Shown: positions 47,601 through 57,300 of the stretch, piece after piece
Numbering within the stretch: the stretch's first letter is position 1
Layout of the letters: every line of letters starts with the position of its first letter
Source of the DNA: Oegoconia quadripuncta
Lineage: Eukaryota > Arthropoda > Insecta > Lepidoptera > Autostichidae
Direction: 5' to 3'
Assembly: GCA_949316235.1 (NCBI GenBank)
Contig: OX438742.1
Location: forward strand, 37,640,853 to 37,704,852
Length of the DNA: 64,000 bases
The notes under the pieces: model-generated
Databases searched by the model: none
Told to the model about the DNA's origin: nothing
What the model saw: the letters and a program-made list of their open reading frames with translations, nothing else
Made by a program: the position numbers and the translations under genes

Positions 47601-50600
47601 TTTGCGGTATGGCCTTTAGCTCATTCAGCGAATTTTCTTTTATGGCTTCTATCGACTCAAAACGTTTTCCTCGAAGTGGTAATTTTAACTTGGGAAATAA
47701 AAAAAAGTCAGACGGAGCCATATCAGGTGAATACGGTGCTTGGTCGAGAACTTTTGTTGAATTTTTCGCTAAAAACTCTTTCACTATAATGGCTGTGTGT
47801 GATGGTGCATTATCATGGTGCAGCATCCATGAGTTGTGTTGCCACAAATCTGGACGTTTTCGGCGGATAATCTCACGCAAACGCTTCATGACGCCTAAAT
47901 AATATTCTTTATTCACTGTTTCTCCCTCTGGAAGGAATTCGGAGTGAACCACACCACTGTAGTCAAAAAAAACTGTCAGCATCACCTTGATTTTGGAGCG
48001 ACTTTGCCGCGGTTTTTTGGGTTTCGGCTCGTTTTCGAGACGCCATTCTGAAGACTGTTGGCTTGTTTGCATGTCGTACTCATAAACCCATGTCTCGTCG
48101 CCAGTTATTATACGTTTCATAAAGGTCGGATCCGTAGAAGCTCGGGAAACCATGTCTTCAGCGACATGCTTTCGCTGCGCTTTTTGAACAAAATTGAGCT
48201 CTTTTGGAACTAGTCGAGCGGCGACGCGTTTCATGCCTAAAATGTCAATGAGAATGTTGTGGACGGACTTAAAAGATATGTTCACCTCACTAGCCAACTC
48301 TCTCAGACTCATACGTCGATTTTCGAGCACTAGCTTCTTGATTCTGTCGATGTTTTCTTTGGTCGTAGCGGTTGAAGGTCTACCAGAACGAGGCAAGTCT
48401 ACTACTACTTCTCGGCCTTCTTTAAAAGCCTTATACCATTCATAAGCCCTTGTTTTCGATATACACGATTCGCCGTAGGTATTTCGCAACATTTTTAGTG
48501 ATTCACCACATGAAATATCATTTGAAACACAAAATTTAAGGCACACTCTTTGTTCAACAATATTTTCCATTGTAAAAATCGCCGAGGACTCAAAACTATG
48601 ACCAACAAAAAGTGTAGTTTAAAACAAATTAAATGACAGATCCCGCTCAAATTTTGCGCGCTAAATCAGTACAGTGCTACCAACATGCAGTAAAAAAATT
48701 AGAACGACCTCTTTTACGCGGGTCTTTTTATTGACATATTCCCGATACTTTTTACACAGAGTAGTATGTATGTAATCTGTCAGATTCTTCAGGTGACGGA
48801 GCAACTGCCCACATGGGGGCCACATGATGTCAGCATCATCAGGTTTTAACCAAATTTATACGGGACCACTCTATCGGTATACCCGATCAAACAAAAACAT
48901 AAAATATGGATGAACATACATAAAAAAACATACAACCGCCTCCGTGGCTCAATGTAAAACAACATTGGGTTTACGATTCGGAGGTCGCGGGTTCGATCTC
49001 CAGCGGGGTACATATTTAGTACTCGGTTTGGTTGGTGTTAGGGCATATTAAAATGTCCGCCTGGCTAGCTACCACCATCTTATCTAAATCTGCCGCCAAG
49101 CAGCAATGTTAATAGTATTGTTGTGTTCCGGTTGTCCCCCAGTCCAGTCCAAGATAGCCAGTCCCCCAAATGCGTTGGGGTTTCCGGGTCAGTACGCTTC
49201 CACCTTCGACCTCATCTTCACTTAACATCAGGTGTGATTGAGGTCAAGTAGAAACCCGTTGTGCATAAAAAAAAGGTAGGAGAAAGCACTAACGCCTGCA
49301 GCCACAGACATCTATTATGCGACACTCGCCTGTGGCGTGTAGCATAAAATAGGACTAATATGATGACCTTCTATTTTTCTTCTTTAGACGAGTATTACCA
49401 TACTTACTCATATGGATGTAATCTATCAGATTAATCAGATGACGGAGCAACCCCCATATGGGGACTACATGATGTCGCAAGTTTCGTTCATGTCTTCGGG
49501 ATATAATAGGTGTAATTTCCCGGAAGGACGTTAATAGAAAAGGAAGGAAGATCTACTACTTACGGACATATGGTTCACGCTGGCGCGTAACAGCAATAGT
49601 TTCATTCATAGAAGGAACTCGCCGTTTCGACCTCCAGCTATATACATAGTGTTAGGATGTGCCGCCTGCCTAACTACGCAGCCAGGCCTATTAACGTTCC
49701 ATAGGCGCAGGTCTTCCCTTACAGTATACCAGTGCGGATCAAGATATATCGTGTTTTCGCAGAAGCTGGTAGTAGTGGCTTCTATTACTTTTACTGAGAC
49801 CATAGGCAACGTCGCATTTGCTGTCATTTCCGAGACATGTTTCCATTATTTTACCAAATATCTACATGAAACGCCGCGGACAAACTGTTTGACAATTTCC
49901 AGCATATTAAAATATATTATGTATGTCGCAAATCGGTTATTAGTAAAAACAAATAAAAAATAAAGTGCTAATTACCATAATTTAATTACAGTTTGAGTGT
50001 GTTAATGTTTTTATATTCAATTAGAATTTTCGGGAAAGGCGGAGAAATAACAGAAATTGTGACGTTGCAAGTCCGTAGGCGAGACGCGTGTTTCTTGAGC
50101 GATAACGGGTATCAGTCGGGCTGACGCGCGTTAGGCGTTGATTCTTTGGTGATTGCATTACCAAGTTCTACTTTAAATTCCCTTGGTGTCATCGAGAGCT
50201 AGTGCTGAATTGAATGCTTTTGAGTGTAGAAAAGAAAATTTGAGAAAAACTATAGGTCGACCTCATCTTCACTTAACATCAGGTGTGATTGAGGTCAAGT
50301 ACAAACCCGTCGTGCATAAAAAAAAATGTACTATCTAATGTTTGGCAATGCATACTATACTAGGATCGCGACAACTACGACCCGTATCTTACACTGGGAA
50401 GGAGGTCTGGGCGTGCCCTGCAGTGGGGTGTTTGGCAAAGATGAGTGTTGGTCAAATTTATTGTTTTCATATTGGTTTTTTGACCGAAAATCATAAACTG
50501 TGGTCTTATCTGTTACCCTTTTATCATAATTTCAAGTTTAATTATATGATACGTTTTTATTATTTTATCCTACCAAAAATATATAAATTAGAGCTTCGGT

Positions 50601-51049
50601 GGTTCTGCCCCGGAGCATATTATCTTTCTATTTATAGGAACGCTCATGCTTCATGTTATTTTTATAAATTAATGCCATTTGATTGATTGGTCACCTAATC
50701 ATGCGAAATCTACAATCGACAACTTGAAGATAAGGGTTTAATTGATCATGCTAACTGTCAGGGTGGGTTTAATATAATGAGTGATCTGTTCGATTGATTG
50801 ATGGTCAAATTGGAACATCGCCAAAATATACAGGGCTTTCCTAGTAATAGTGAATTGTAGCATTTTTGACGGTGTGCCAGAAACGTGTCGTATTCTAAGG
50901 CAGGTCAAGTGTATTTTATATAGATATATAATGATTTGTCACTAAAAATATTGTTGACATCGAACAACTGTAAAAAGCAGCCCCTATTACAGATTTTGTA
51001 TTAAAATTATTTTCAGATAACACCTGACGGAATAAGGGATGTGGATTGA
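32606..51049 (+). CDS. RAD51C: RAD51C-like recombinase paralogue (spindle-D type), 7 exons
   Basis: RAD51 paralogues assist strand exchange in homologous recombination. Exons: 32606-32650, 32735-32865, 33358-33464, 33613-33779, 34338-34466, 45709-45906, 51017-51049; 269 aa, all phases agree. Walker A is GLPGTGKT (residues 49-56); QLCASVQIPKVLGGLNAKAL and YIDT follow; Walker B is LIIVDSIAFPF (from 153); VVLTNEMSTRVG is the post-Walker-B TNQ-like strand with Glu where RAD51C usually has Gln; the last exon encodes only ITPDGIRDVD. The VDSIAFPF string points to RAD51C and not to other paralogues. It lacks the N-terminal helix-hairpin-helix domain of vertebrate RAD51C, and its length is like fly spindle-D (about 271 aa). 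An upstream exon cannot be excluded, but ATG 32606 fits. Confidence 0.92.
32866..33357. other. RAD51C intron 2, with an inverted RTE fragment
   Basis: Positions about 33030-33200 match, in reverse complement, the RTE segment at 32280-32430: the plus-strand translation LHLTKMLGYVGDF mirrors the antisense translation LQLTNLLGNIGDF of the other copy. Confidence 0.6.
35340..37660 (+). pseudogene. Decayed Jockey-like LINE reverse transcriptase
   Basis: Pieces in different plus-strand frames: QYHPPHKFGFRKSHSTIEQV (36500-36560), a FEKRKVV segment, GVPQGSILGPVLYNMFTSDL (36790-36850), ATYGEDIALLT (36870-36905; the YADD motif is now YGED), and near the end KYTKRLSKHPNKKTKHL (37540-37590). Many stops and shifts. 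This is an old copy unrelated to the intact element at 22644. Confidence 0.75.
37875..41094 (-). CDS. C2H2 zinc-finger protein, nested in RAD51C intron 5
   Basis: The main exon 37875-38760 encodes ten C2H2 fingers in a row (first YTCSICLETFKKNAELKKHK, last FKCDLCNVAFRTVRGLQLHS), with TNEKPHEC and LKPYQC linkers. It has no ATG near its start and opens at an acceptor (TTTTCAG|C) that needs a two-base carry-over. The matching upstream exon is in the 455-bp repeats: it starts with ATG, encodes MVKKRGQVKTPRNTNNREVT... and ends ...LGDG plus AT before GTGAGT, giving exactly that phase. Three near-identical copies exist (39976-40184, 40431-40639, 40886-41094). The joined protein is 364 aa: a basic Asn/Lys/Thr-rich N-terminus and the finger array. 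No ZAD, BTB or KRAB domain seen. Function probably DNA binding; target unknown. Confidence 0.8.
38761..39975. other. Intron of the nested zinc-finger gene
   Basis: Largely occupied by the hAT-like MITE (39229-39752). The remainder is unassigned. Confidence 0.55.
39229..39752. mobile_element. hAT-type MITE
   Basis: Ends CAGGGGTAGGCAAA and TTTGCCCACACCTG are near-perfect inverted repeats typical of hAT elements. Flanks GCCTAGGC and GCCTAGGT make an 8-bp target duplication with one change. 524 bp, non-coding. Confidence 0.8.
39976..40184 (-). CDS. Zinc-finger gene, first exon copy 1 (proximal)
   Basis: 209 nt, 69 codons plus 2 nt. Donor AT|GTGAGT. It joins 38760 in frame; intron length would be 1215 bp. 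Confidence 0.75.
40431..40639 (-). CDS. Zinc-finger gene, first exon copy 2
   Basis: Same length and donor as copy 1, with two amino-acid differences visible (REIT for REVT, KRQTRN for KRQKRN). Confidence 0.7.
40886..41094 (-). CDS. Zinc-finger gene, first exon copy 3 (distal)
   Basis: Same length and donor. Only KRQTRN differs from copy 1. As the outermost unit it is probably closest to the original 5' flank. Confidence 0.7.
42497..42717 (+). CDS. Unassigned open frame, possible terminal exon
   Basis: After a possible acceptor (TATTTTAAG|GC at 42495) the frame ends LSLPRPRNIITPPTTEQNVD, GELRGKILKRKAIPYKN and a stop at 42717. It looks more protein-like than chance but matches nothing I know. 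It may be a mobile-element remnant or the last exon of a small nested gene. Confidence 0.25.
43240..43410 (+). mobile_element. LINE 3' tail
   Basis: GGTTGTCTGGAAGAGATCGC, then TATAAGCGATAAGACCG and CAATAAAGAATTTTTTC: a 3' end I know from many truncated lepidopteran LINE copies. A decayed copy is at 47340-47400. Confidence 0.65.
43452..43770 (+). repeat. Interspersed repeat starting with an E2F-like motif, copy 3
   Basis: Begins GGCTTCTTGGCGGGAACTCA and ends GAATTTAATTAAACTAAT. Shorter than copies 1 and 2 because an internal part with the CGCCAAGTATACG segment is missing. Confidence 0.65.
46115..46567 (-). mobile_element. tRNA-derived SINE, family 2, with duplicated head
   Basis: Body at 46130-46325 contains CCACTGTAGGGATATAGGCC and CGTCACGATATTTTCCTTCA, standard in lepidopteran SINEs. 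The tRNA-like head (on minus: GGTGCGTCGGTGGCTCAGCG ... GGTTCGATTCCC) is present twice as a 116-bp tandem duplication, 46336-46451 and 46452-46567. Confidence 0.75.
47451..48760 (-). mobile_element. Intact mariner element
   Basis: About 1.3 kb. Inverted ends of roughly 33 bp share AAGTATCGGGAAT, a variable base, and TGTCAATAAAA (47451-47483 and 48726-48759). Encodes an unbroken transposase. Confidence 0.85.
47497..48570 (-). CDS. Mariner-family transposase
   Basis: 357 aa, from ATG 48568-48570. N-terminal double helix-turn-helix region (RNTYGESCISKTRAYEWYKA; ending with the GRPSTATT hinge). Catalytic triad D,D34D: GDETWVYEYD, HHDNAPSHTA, and SPDMAPSDFFLFPKLK. The linker WVPHEL-type motif is LVPKELN here. 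Length and all motifs are complete, so the protein could be active. It lies antisense within RAD51C intron 6. Confidence 0.93.
   Translation of the reverse strand: MENIVEQRVCLKFCVSNDISCGESLKMLRNTYGESCISKTRAYEWYKAFKEGREVVVDLPRSGRPSTATTKENIDRIKKLVLENRRMSLRELASEVNISFKSVHNILIDILGMKRVAARLVPKELNFVQKAQRKHVAEDMVSRASTDPTFMKRIITGDETWVYEYDMQTSQQSSEWRLENEPKPKKPRQSRSKIKVMLTVFFDYSGVVHSEFLPEGETVNKEYYLGVMKRLREIIRRKRPDLWQHNSWMLHHDNAPSHTAIIVKEFLAKNSTKVLDQAPYSPDMAPSDFFLFPKLKLPLRGKRFESIEAIKENSLNELKAIPQIAYEKCMEDWVKRWRCCIASDGAYFEGDKINLDE
48937..49274 (+). mobile_element. tRNA-derived SINE, family 1, full copy
   Basis: Starts CGCCTCCGTGGCTCAATG, B box GGGTTCGATCTC, body, CATCAGGTGTGATTGAGGTC and an A-rich tail at 49266-49274. 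Confidence 0.8.
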
Positions 51050-51122
51050 AACACAAAGTGAACATAGATATTATAATTGTAATTAATGTAAATAGGTATA
51101 TCGTAAACAAAACTACAGCACC

Positions 51123-51128
51123 AATAAA
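51123..51128 (+). terminator. Polyadenylation signal of RAD51C
   Basis: AATAAA 73 nt after the RAD51C stop; the expected cleavage point is before the end of annexin on the other strand at 51283. Confidence 0.55.
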
Positions 51129-51282
51129 TATCTCATTTTCACAAAAATATCAAGCTTTTATTTCTACAACATTTTCAACAGTAATACAATATAAAGGCAG
51201 TATCAGATCGGAACAATGCGACCTAGCGGTCTGTAGTGTATATTTGGTATGTAGTGTTACTTATTTTATTTATTATGCATTC

Positions 51283-51333
51283 TTACGAAACGACAGTGAG
51301 TAATACGCGTTTGTAGTCCCCTTTCGTATCATC
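51283..51333 (-). CDS. AnxB9: Annexin B9 alternative terminal exon D
   Basis: Acceptor TTTTGCAG; encodes [16 protein letters not shown] and stop. Two AATAAA signals on the minus strand (51265-51274) follow within 20 nt. Confidence 0.88.
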   Translation of the reverse strand, partial: DDTKGDYKRVLLTVVS

Positions 51334-54300
51334 CTGCAAAATATTATATTGTACTTACAACAGGGTATTGGACACAATTTATTATTTAGCATGCAAAGCT
51401 CAACATACGAGTAACACTCATTTAAAAATAAACGATTGACTAATAATAATTTATTTTGCAGGATTAAGCACAAAGTGTGACTAGCACATTCTTGAAGTCA
51501 CCGTTTAGGTCTTCCTGTAAACAATACCGAAAAAAACCAATGCTGTAAAGTTAGAAAAATAAATGTAAATTAAGAAACTGGCCCATAATTTCTTTATAGA
51601 TTATTAAATCGCAGTCACAACGTGCATAAGCATGAGATTATTGTATCTGGAGATTTACATATACGAGATTACTTATAAGCTAAAATAATTAACGTCTTTA
51701 AGATATAAAATGCAACAAGTAAATCGATTACTATAAATCAAAAAGAGATATAAAAATATTACTTCACAGAACACTTATTAATATGTATACACCAAAAAGG
51801 CGACTCGTAATACTGAGTTTTATATGTTATAGCTCTGTAGTGGCTTTAGTAACACATCGTTGAAAGGAGATGGCCAAGCGGACCTCCAATTTCATCCTGA
51901 AAAAATCGCAACAACTACTTGTAAAAAACTAAATTCGAGTGTGGTGTCAAAACCAACCCTCATGCACACGACACAAGAAGCAGTTAGCTACTGTGCAAAG
52001 AAAGTTACATGAACATGAGTCATAGAAAGCAAAATATACATACAGATCTTTATGAGGAAAATTTACACCCGCATGAATCACGTAAGACAATGGTAAGTAC
52101 ACTGATGGCAAAACCGTCTGATACCCTCACGTATAGACTAGTTTTGTGTGTTGTGATAATGAGATTGAACGATGAAGTTTCATAGTGCAGACTATTTTTG
52201 TCGTCAGTGCACCCGCCTATTAACCTTAAACAGCCTAACAATTGACACAAAAATAACTTAAAGTAATATCAAACTAGGTGGTTAACGCGACCGTTGCAGT
52301 CCTGACCACTTCGGATCCAATAATTTATTCGACAAGGGTCAATAAAGCCTTCTTGTAATCCCCTGAGGTGTCGTCCTGCAATCAAAACGGGTCACTATTC
52401 TAAACTCCTGTATTTACGCATATAACTTTAATTTAAATGGCCGTCTATTAGTGATACTTATCCAATTGTTACGAGACGTCTTAACGAACTTCTGTTAGGA
52501 ACAATTATGTAAGAGCACGTTATTTAATTGGAAAACGAACACATCGTTAATGACACATTACGAATAAAAAATCACCCGACTCGTTTTTACCAGAAACTGT
52601 CTGATTTGTATTTGGATATAGATCTGTATATAAATATACTTATAAGAAAAAATCGACGCGTTAATATTATGTAGATAAGAAGAATTATGAATATTGTAAC
52701 GACGTAAGTTAGTGTTCTCATGCTTATTTATTATTATCAATAATGATGAATAAAAGAAATTTTGGGTCAGCTTCTTTGAGAGAGCATTATAATAATGTAG
52801 TTGGTAAGACTCAATGTCTCATGCCGTTATATGGGTTAGTTTATCTATGACTACTAACAAAGCTATATATAGGTTAATTCAATCTGCTAAAAATGATAAT
52901 CGTAAAACTTAAAATGTGCACAATTGTAGTGACAAAAATGTCCTTATATGGGATGATTGTTAGTATTTTACATGATGAGATGAGACTGGTTACGGTACAA
53001 TATGGATACAGATAAATTAGATAATATAGTTAATTTGGTAAAATGTGAAGTATAAAATTTTCAAAAATTAGATCAAATACAACACCAAGAAAGTAAATGC
53101 TTCCACAAAAATAATTGTAATAAATTTTTGAAAGACAGAATTATAAAGTTATAGCTTGTCTATTTATAGATTTACCATAACAGAATGTCCTAATTGACTA
53201 CAAAGATTACGGAAACTCGTATGTTGGCGATAAGTTGTTTCGCCTTGGATGTCTTTCAAAAATCGTATAGGTATGTGTAAAAACTCAAGTAATTCGTAGT
53301 AAGATATAAGGGGTAGTACTTACAGCGACCCAGGTCTCCAGGGGCTTTCCGTATTTTTCGAGGAATGCCTGCTTAATGTCGCCGAGATCAATTTCAGAGC
53401 GGCTGACAATAATTCTAATGAGTGTCTTATCAGTTGTGCCCAGACCCTTCATGGAGTAGTAGAGACGCTCGGCGAAGAAGCCAACTTTGCTCTTTACGCA
53501 TTTCACTATAATACAAATAACAACAATTTATTTCAGTAAAACGTGTCCCTGCATTTGGCGTCACCTCGTAAGTACCTCTGATATAAACCTTCATCGTTTT
53601 TCATAGAAGGATTTGCCTCTTCACTGTTTTTAGGTGTCTGAATCCGACCAGAGACGTAGCTGCCCGTCACCCTTATTCGCCCTTAGTCGTCCTTTCGGCA
53701 CTCACGCGAAGACGCGTGTTAAGCATATACACTTACATTATTTGTATTGTATTGTAATTATTGAAATCCACCGTTTTATGATTCCCACGTTATGCTAAAT
53801 GATGCTCCTCTATCCATTCTTCCATTGAGCAAATGATGTCGTTTATTAAATAAAATATTCGGGCCGTGCTGCACTTGACCGCTGTCAGCTCATTCATTGG
53901 TCAAGCTACCGGTATGTTTAGCAAATATTTGAAATTATTATTGTTATGTACCTATATTGTACTTGGAAAAACCACTGTATATTTGTACAAACAATTTTGC
54001 CATTACTAGGGACACTTGTGAGACGAGTTTTTTTAAACAATCACATGGAGTATGATGGCCATAAAAAGTCGGCTCTTAACGCAAGGTCACAGCGAATTGT
54101 TAGTTTTGTACAGATTAGCGCTGACCTTGTAGGCTCGCTGTCGTGTTTCCGACAGCCACGTCGTAAGTGCATATGAGTAGTCCTAGATTTAGTTTTAGCA
54201 ATTAGAATCAATTTAACTACAAGTTCTCTTACTCGATGGTATTAAAGTCGTCATAGGCGTATACTAAGTCACGATCATGACTCCGCAAAGAACGAAGACT

Positions 54301-57300
54301 ATATTTGCCCCTGGTTGTGCAGTCGCAGGTTATGAGCAGCTATGAACCTTTCAAATTTCATTAGAATAGCTTTTATGATTGTCACGCACCATAAGGTTGA
54401 AGGGGTTGGTTTATATTTCTTCGTATTACTTGCTTGATTGAACGTCACAGAAGGACCACTTAAGTTTCTTCGAAAGGGCCGCTGGTCCTCTACAGGCAAT
54501 TATTGCTCGGCAGCATTAGGCATCAGATAAGTGAAGCCTCCGGTTTATGATAACAACACTTACCTATAGCGAGCATGCCCTTCTCGACGCTCCCAGAGAA
54601 CTCTTTCTTGATGGAATCTTCGATGTCTTTGCCGGTCAGCGCTTCGTACTCAGCGAAGATCTGTAAAGCAAAGTTTAATGTGGACCGTCATAAATATAAT
54701 TTATGTCGTATTTTAGTCTTCTGGAGGCATTTTATGTACCTAACAAATCGTTAAGCTTCTGACTCAGAGGAGGTATTGTATATTCTTAATATAACATTTG
54801 CATAGAATACATTAATAATAAGTAGGTATTATTCATAGCTGACATATTTATATCGACATTTTGACATAAAGATAATTTGATTGTGCAGCGCCAAGAATTT
54901 ACAAATCTGAATGAAATCAGCCAATGAAGCATGCAATGAAAGTTGGGTCTCAATACAGTTTACTGCAATAGTAGACCAATTTATTGGTGAGTTATCATCA
55001 TGTCCGTCCTCATTGTGATGAATTGGACATTTCCTTCGCGGGACGACAAAGCGGTTGTTAGCAATTTGTGCAAAAAGACCAAGTGTCAACTTATTTGTTA
55101 TCATGCCATTCTCGACGATTCTATTTAGCTCGAAGTAGACTTCTAACACTTAAGTAGGTAACTGTAGTATGTACATGATGTTTGATAAATTCACTGCCTT
55201 ATTCACTGCGAATTTATGACCCGAAATTAATGCCCATGTCATCGTAAGATCCTATGTAACACCGGCGGCAATAAAGTGCATCATAAAACTTTATATATGC
55301 GTAAGACTTGGTGAGTAATGTTGTTTCCAAGTGGTTCAAGAGTATCCCAAACGGTTCGAACGGATCCCTCTCTTGTTCTGTGTAGTAGAGGGATAGATGT
55401 AGAGAGTAGGTACCTAATGATGCAGAAGAATGCTGATAGCAGAGTTAACTATCACACCAGTACTTAATATTCTACTAAAATTGCAGATATCAATAATTTG
55501 CACTGCTGGATAAAATTTATGCAACGTCTAGCAAACCCACAATGTGGTATAATGTCTAATCAATAAACAGTATGTATCCTTCTTGAAGTAAGCTTCCCTA
55601 ATGTGCAGATAATTTAATGTTCTTTCCAACTTTTCAAATCGGTACAGCCATGCAGGTTTTAGCAGCAGCGGCGTCTACGGTCGTGTCTATCTCAATCCAA
55701 CTAGCTACGTTGATAATGTTCACCTGTCTCAGCTGCTGATAGGACCGTGTGATGAGGATGGAGTTGAAGACCGACTCGTCGGTGCCCCATTGGCCTTCGC
55801 CGGCTGCACCCAGTGACTCCGCATCAGCTTTCGCGGCGCCTTCGTCTACGCCCTGGTTCTCGTCGCGGTTGGCCATGCAGAGCGACACGCATAAGCGCTT
55901 GAAGTGGCCGGATGTGTCACCCTTGAGGTCCGATTCCAAGCTCTTACCGTATACTATGGGAAAATGTATTTAGTTAAAATGACGATTGGAAGACAGCAGA
56001 ATTGAGAATTGCCCTCACGTGAAAATGAGAGTATGAGTGAAATGACTGCAATATTTCATACTATCAACTGCTTCGCTACATGGTAATGGCAAATAAGGTT
56101 TTCCGAAAAGTTTGAGAACCTATAGTGCGATAACAGGTATACTAGTTTGAGGCCAAGATTAATTGTTTCCCACTTATTGTTCGCATGCGATATACAGATT
56201 CAAGGGTAATTTTCATAATTCACGACGAGAAGCTACTGTTTCATTGAATGCGGCCCTTATTCAAGTCATGAGTTATGATGCAATAAGTATGCAAATATCC
56301 TTGGTATATCCTGAGTAATCATGGAACTAGGTACTCGTCTCTATACCTACAGAGGTACCTAGTGTTTTAAGACTTTAATAGGGTAACTTTTCATTAAACA
56401 ATTGTTAGATATTCGTATATTAATTAATAAACTTAAAGGAGTATATCCTAACAGAGACTGACTTTACTTACAAAAAAGTTGAGGTGTAAGTACCTATCAT
56501 GTGTGATCATTTTATTTCCTACTGAGCGTTGTTTATATATACACTTACGCTGCTCGTAGAAAGCAGAAATGGTCCGGATGCCGTAGTTAGAAAGGGTACA
56601 GAGAATTTCAATGATCGCCTCCTCGTCTGTGCCCATGCCAGCGACAGCGTCATGCAGCTCCTTGGCGTAGAAGTGGGGCAGCGGCGTCATTAGGGCGACG
56701 ATCACATTCTCCAAGTTTCCGCTCAGCTCGCTCTTCAGCTCACTAATCAGATCCTACAACAATCATCATCGGTTAGTCTGTGTAGGTCTAAAAATCCCGA
56801 TTCCCATCATGAACACTACAAATACATAGTACGAGCCATTGAATTAGAAATTTTCCCAATGGAAATGGACTCACAGAATCCGCAATTGGTTTTCAAAATC
56901 TCATAATTGGGTTTTCTTTCGTAGTTATATCATAATCAAATGACAAACTAGGCAGGCCGATTTGTGGGAATATTGCGCAGGACAAACAATAGATTTTATG
57001 ATCCGACCCATAAACTTGGAATGTATACTTAGAATCGGCGTAAATTGATTAGTGGTGGCGTACTCGTATTACATACTGTTAGAAGTGTTTTATATTACAA
57101 GTAACTACCTATGATTACTAGGTATTATGTCAGCTAGATAGATATAGCATTCGCATTCTTTAGATTATAATAAAACAGTTATCTCGCTTTGCAATGGTAT
57201 GTAGGTACATTCATAAGCATAAGATAATTTAGATACAGTCAGGTTCAAAAGTGCAGTCAAGTACAAATTTCAAACGTAAACGCAAGTATCGAGTACCATT

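Larger units (their letters stand above)
45907..51016. other. RAD51C intron 6 (5.1 kb)
   Basis: Holds a SINE at 46115-46567, the mariner at 47451-48760, SINE family 1 at 48937-49274, and two copies of an unnamed repeat (TCAG.TGACGGAGCAAC...CATATGGGG...ACATGATGTC) near 48770-48830 and 49410-49475. The mariner abuts the first copy. Nothing I can name from 49500 to 50250. Confidence 0.55.

Noticed and set aside
48937..49020. Functional tRNA gene
   Set aside because: Same reason: it is the head of a SINE with a body and A-rich tail.
53216..53260. Fifth annexin terminal exon
   Set aside because: Weak acceptor and no GDYK-like core or stop at the 51-nt position.
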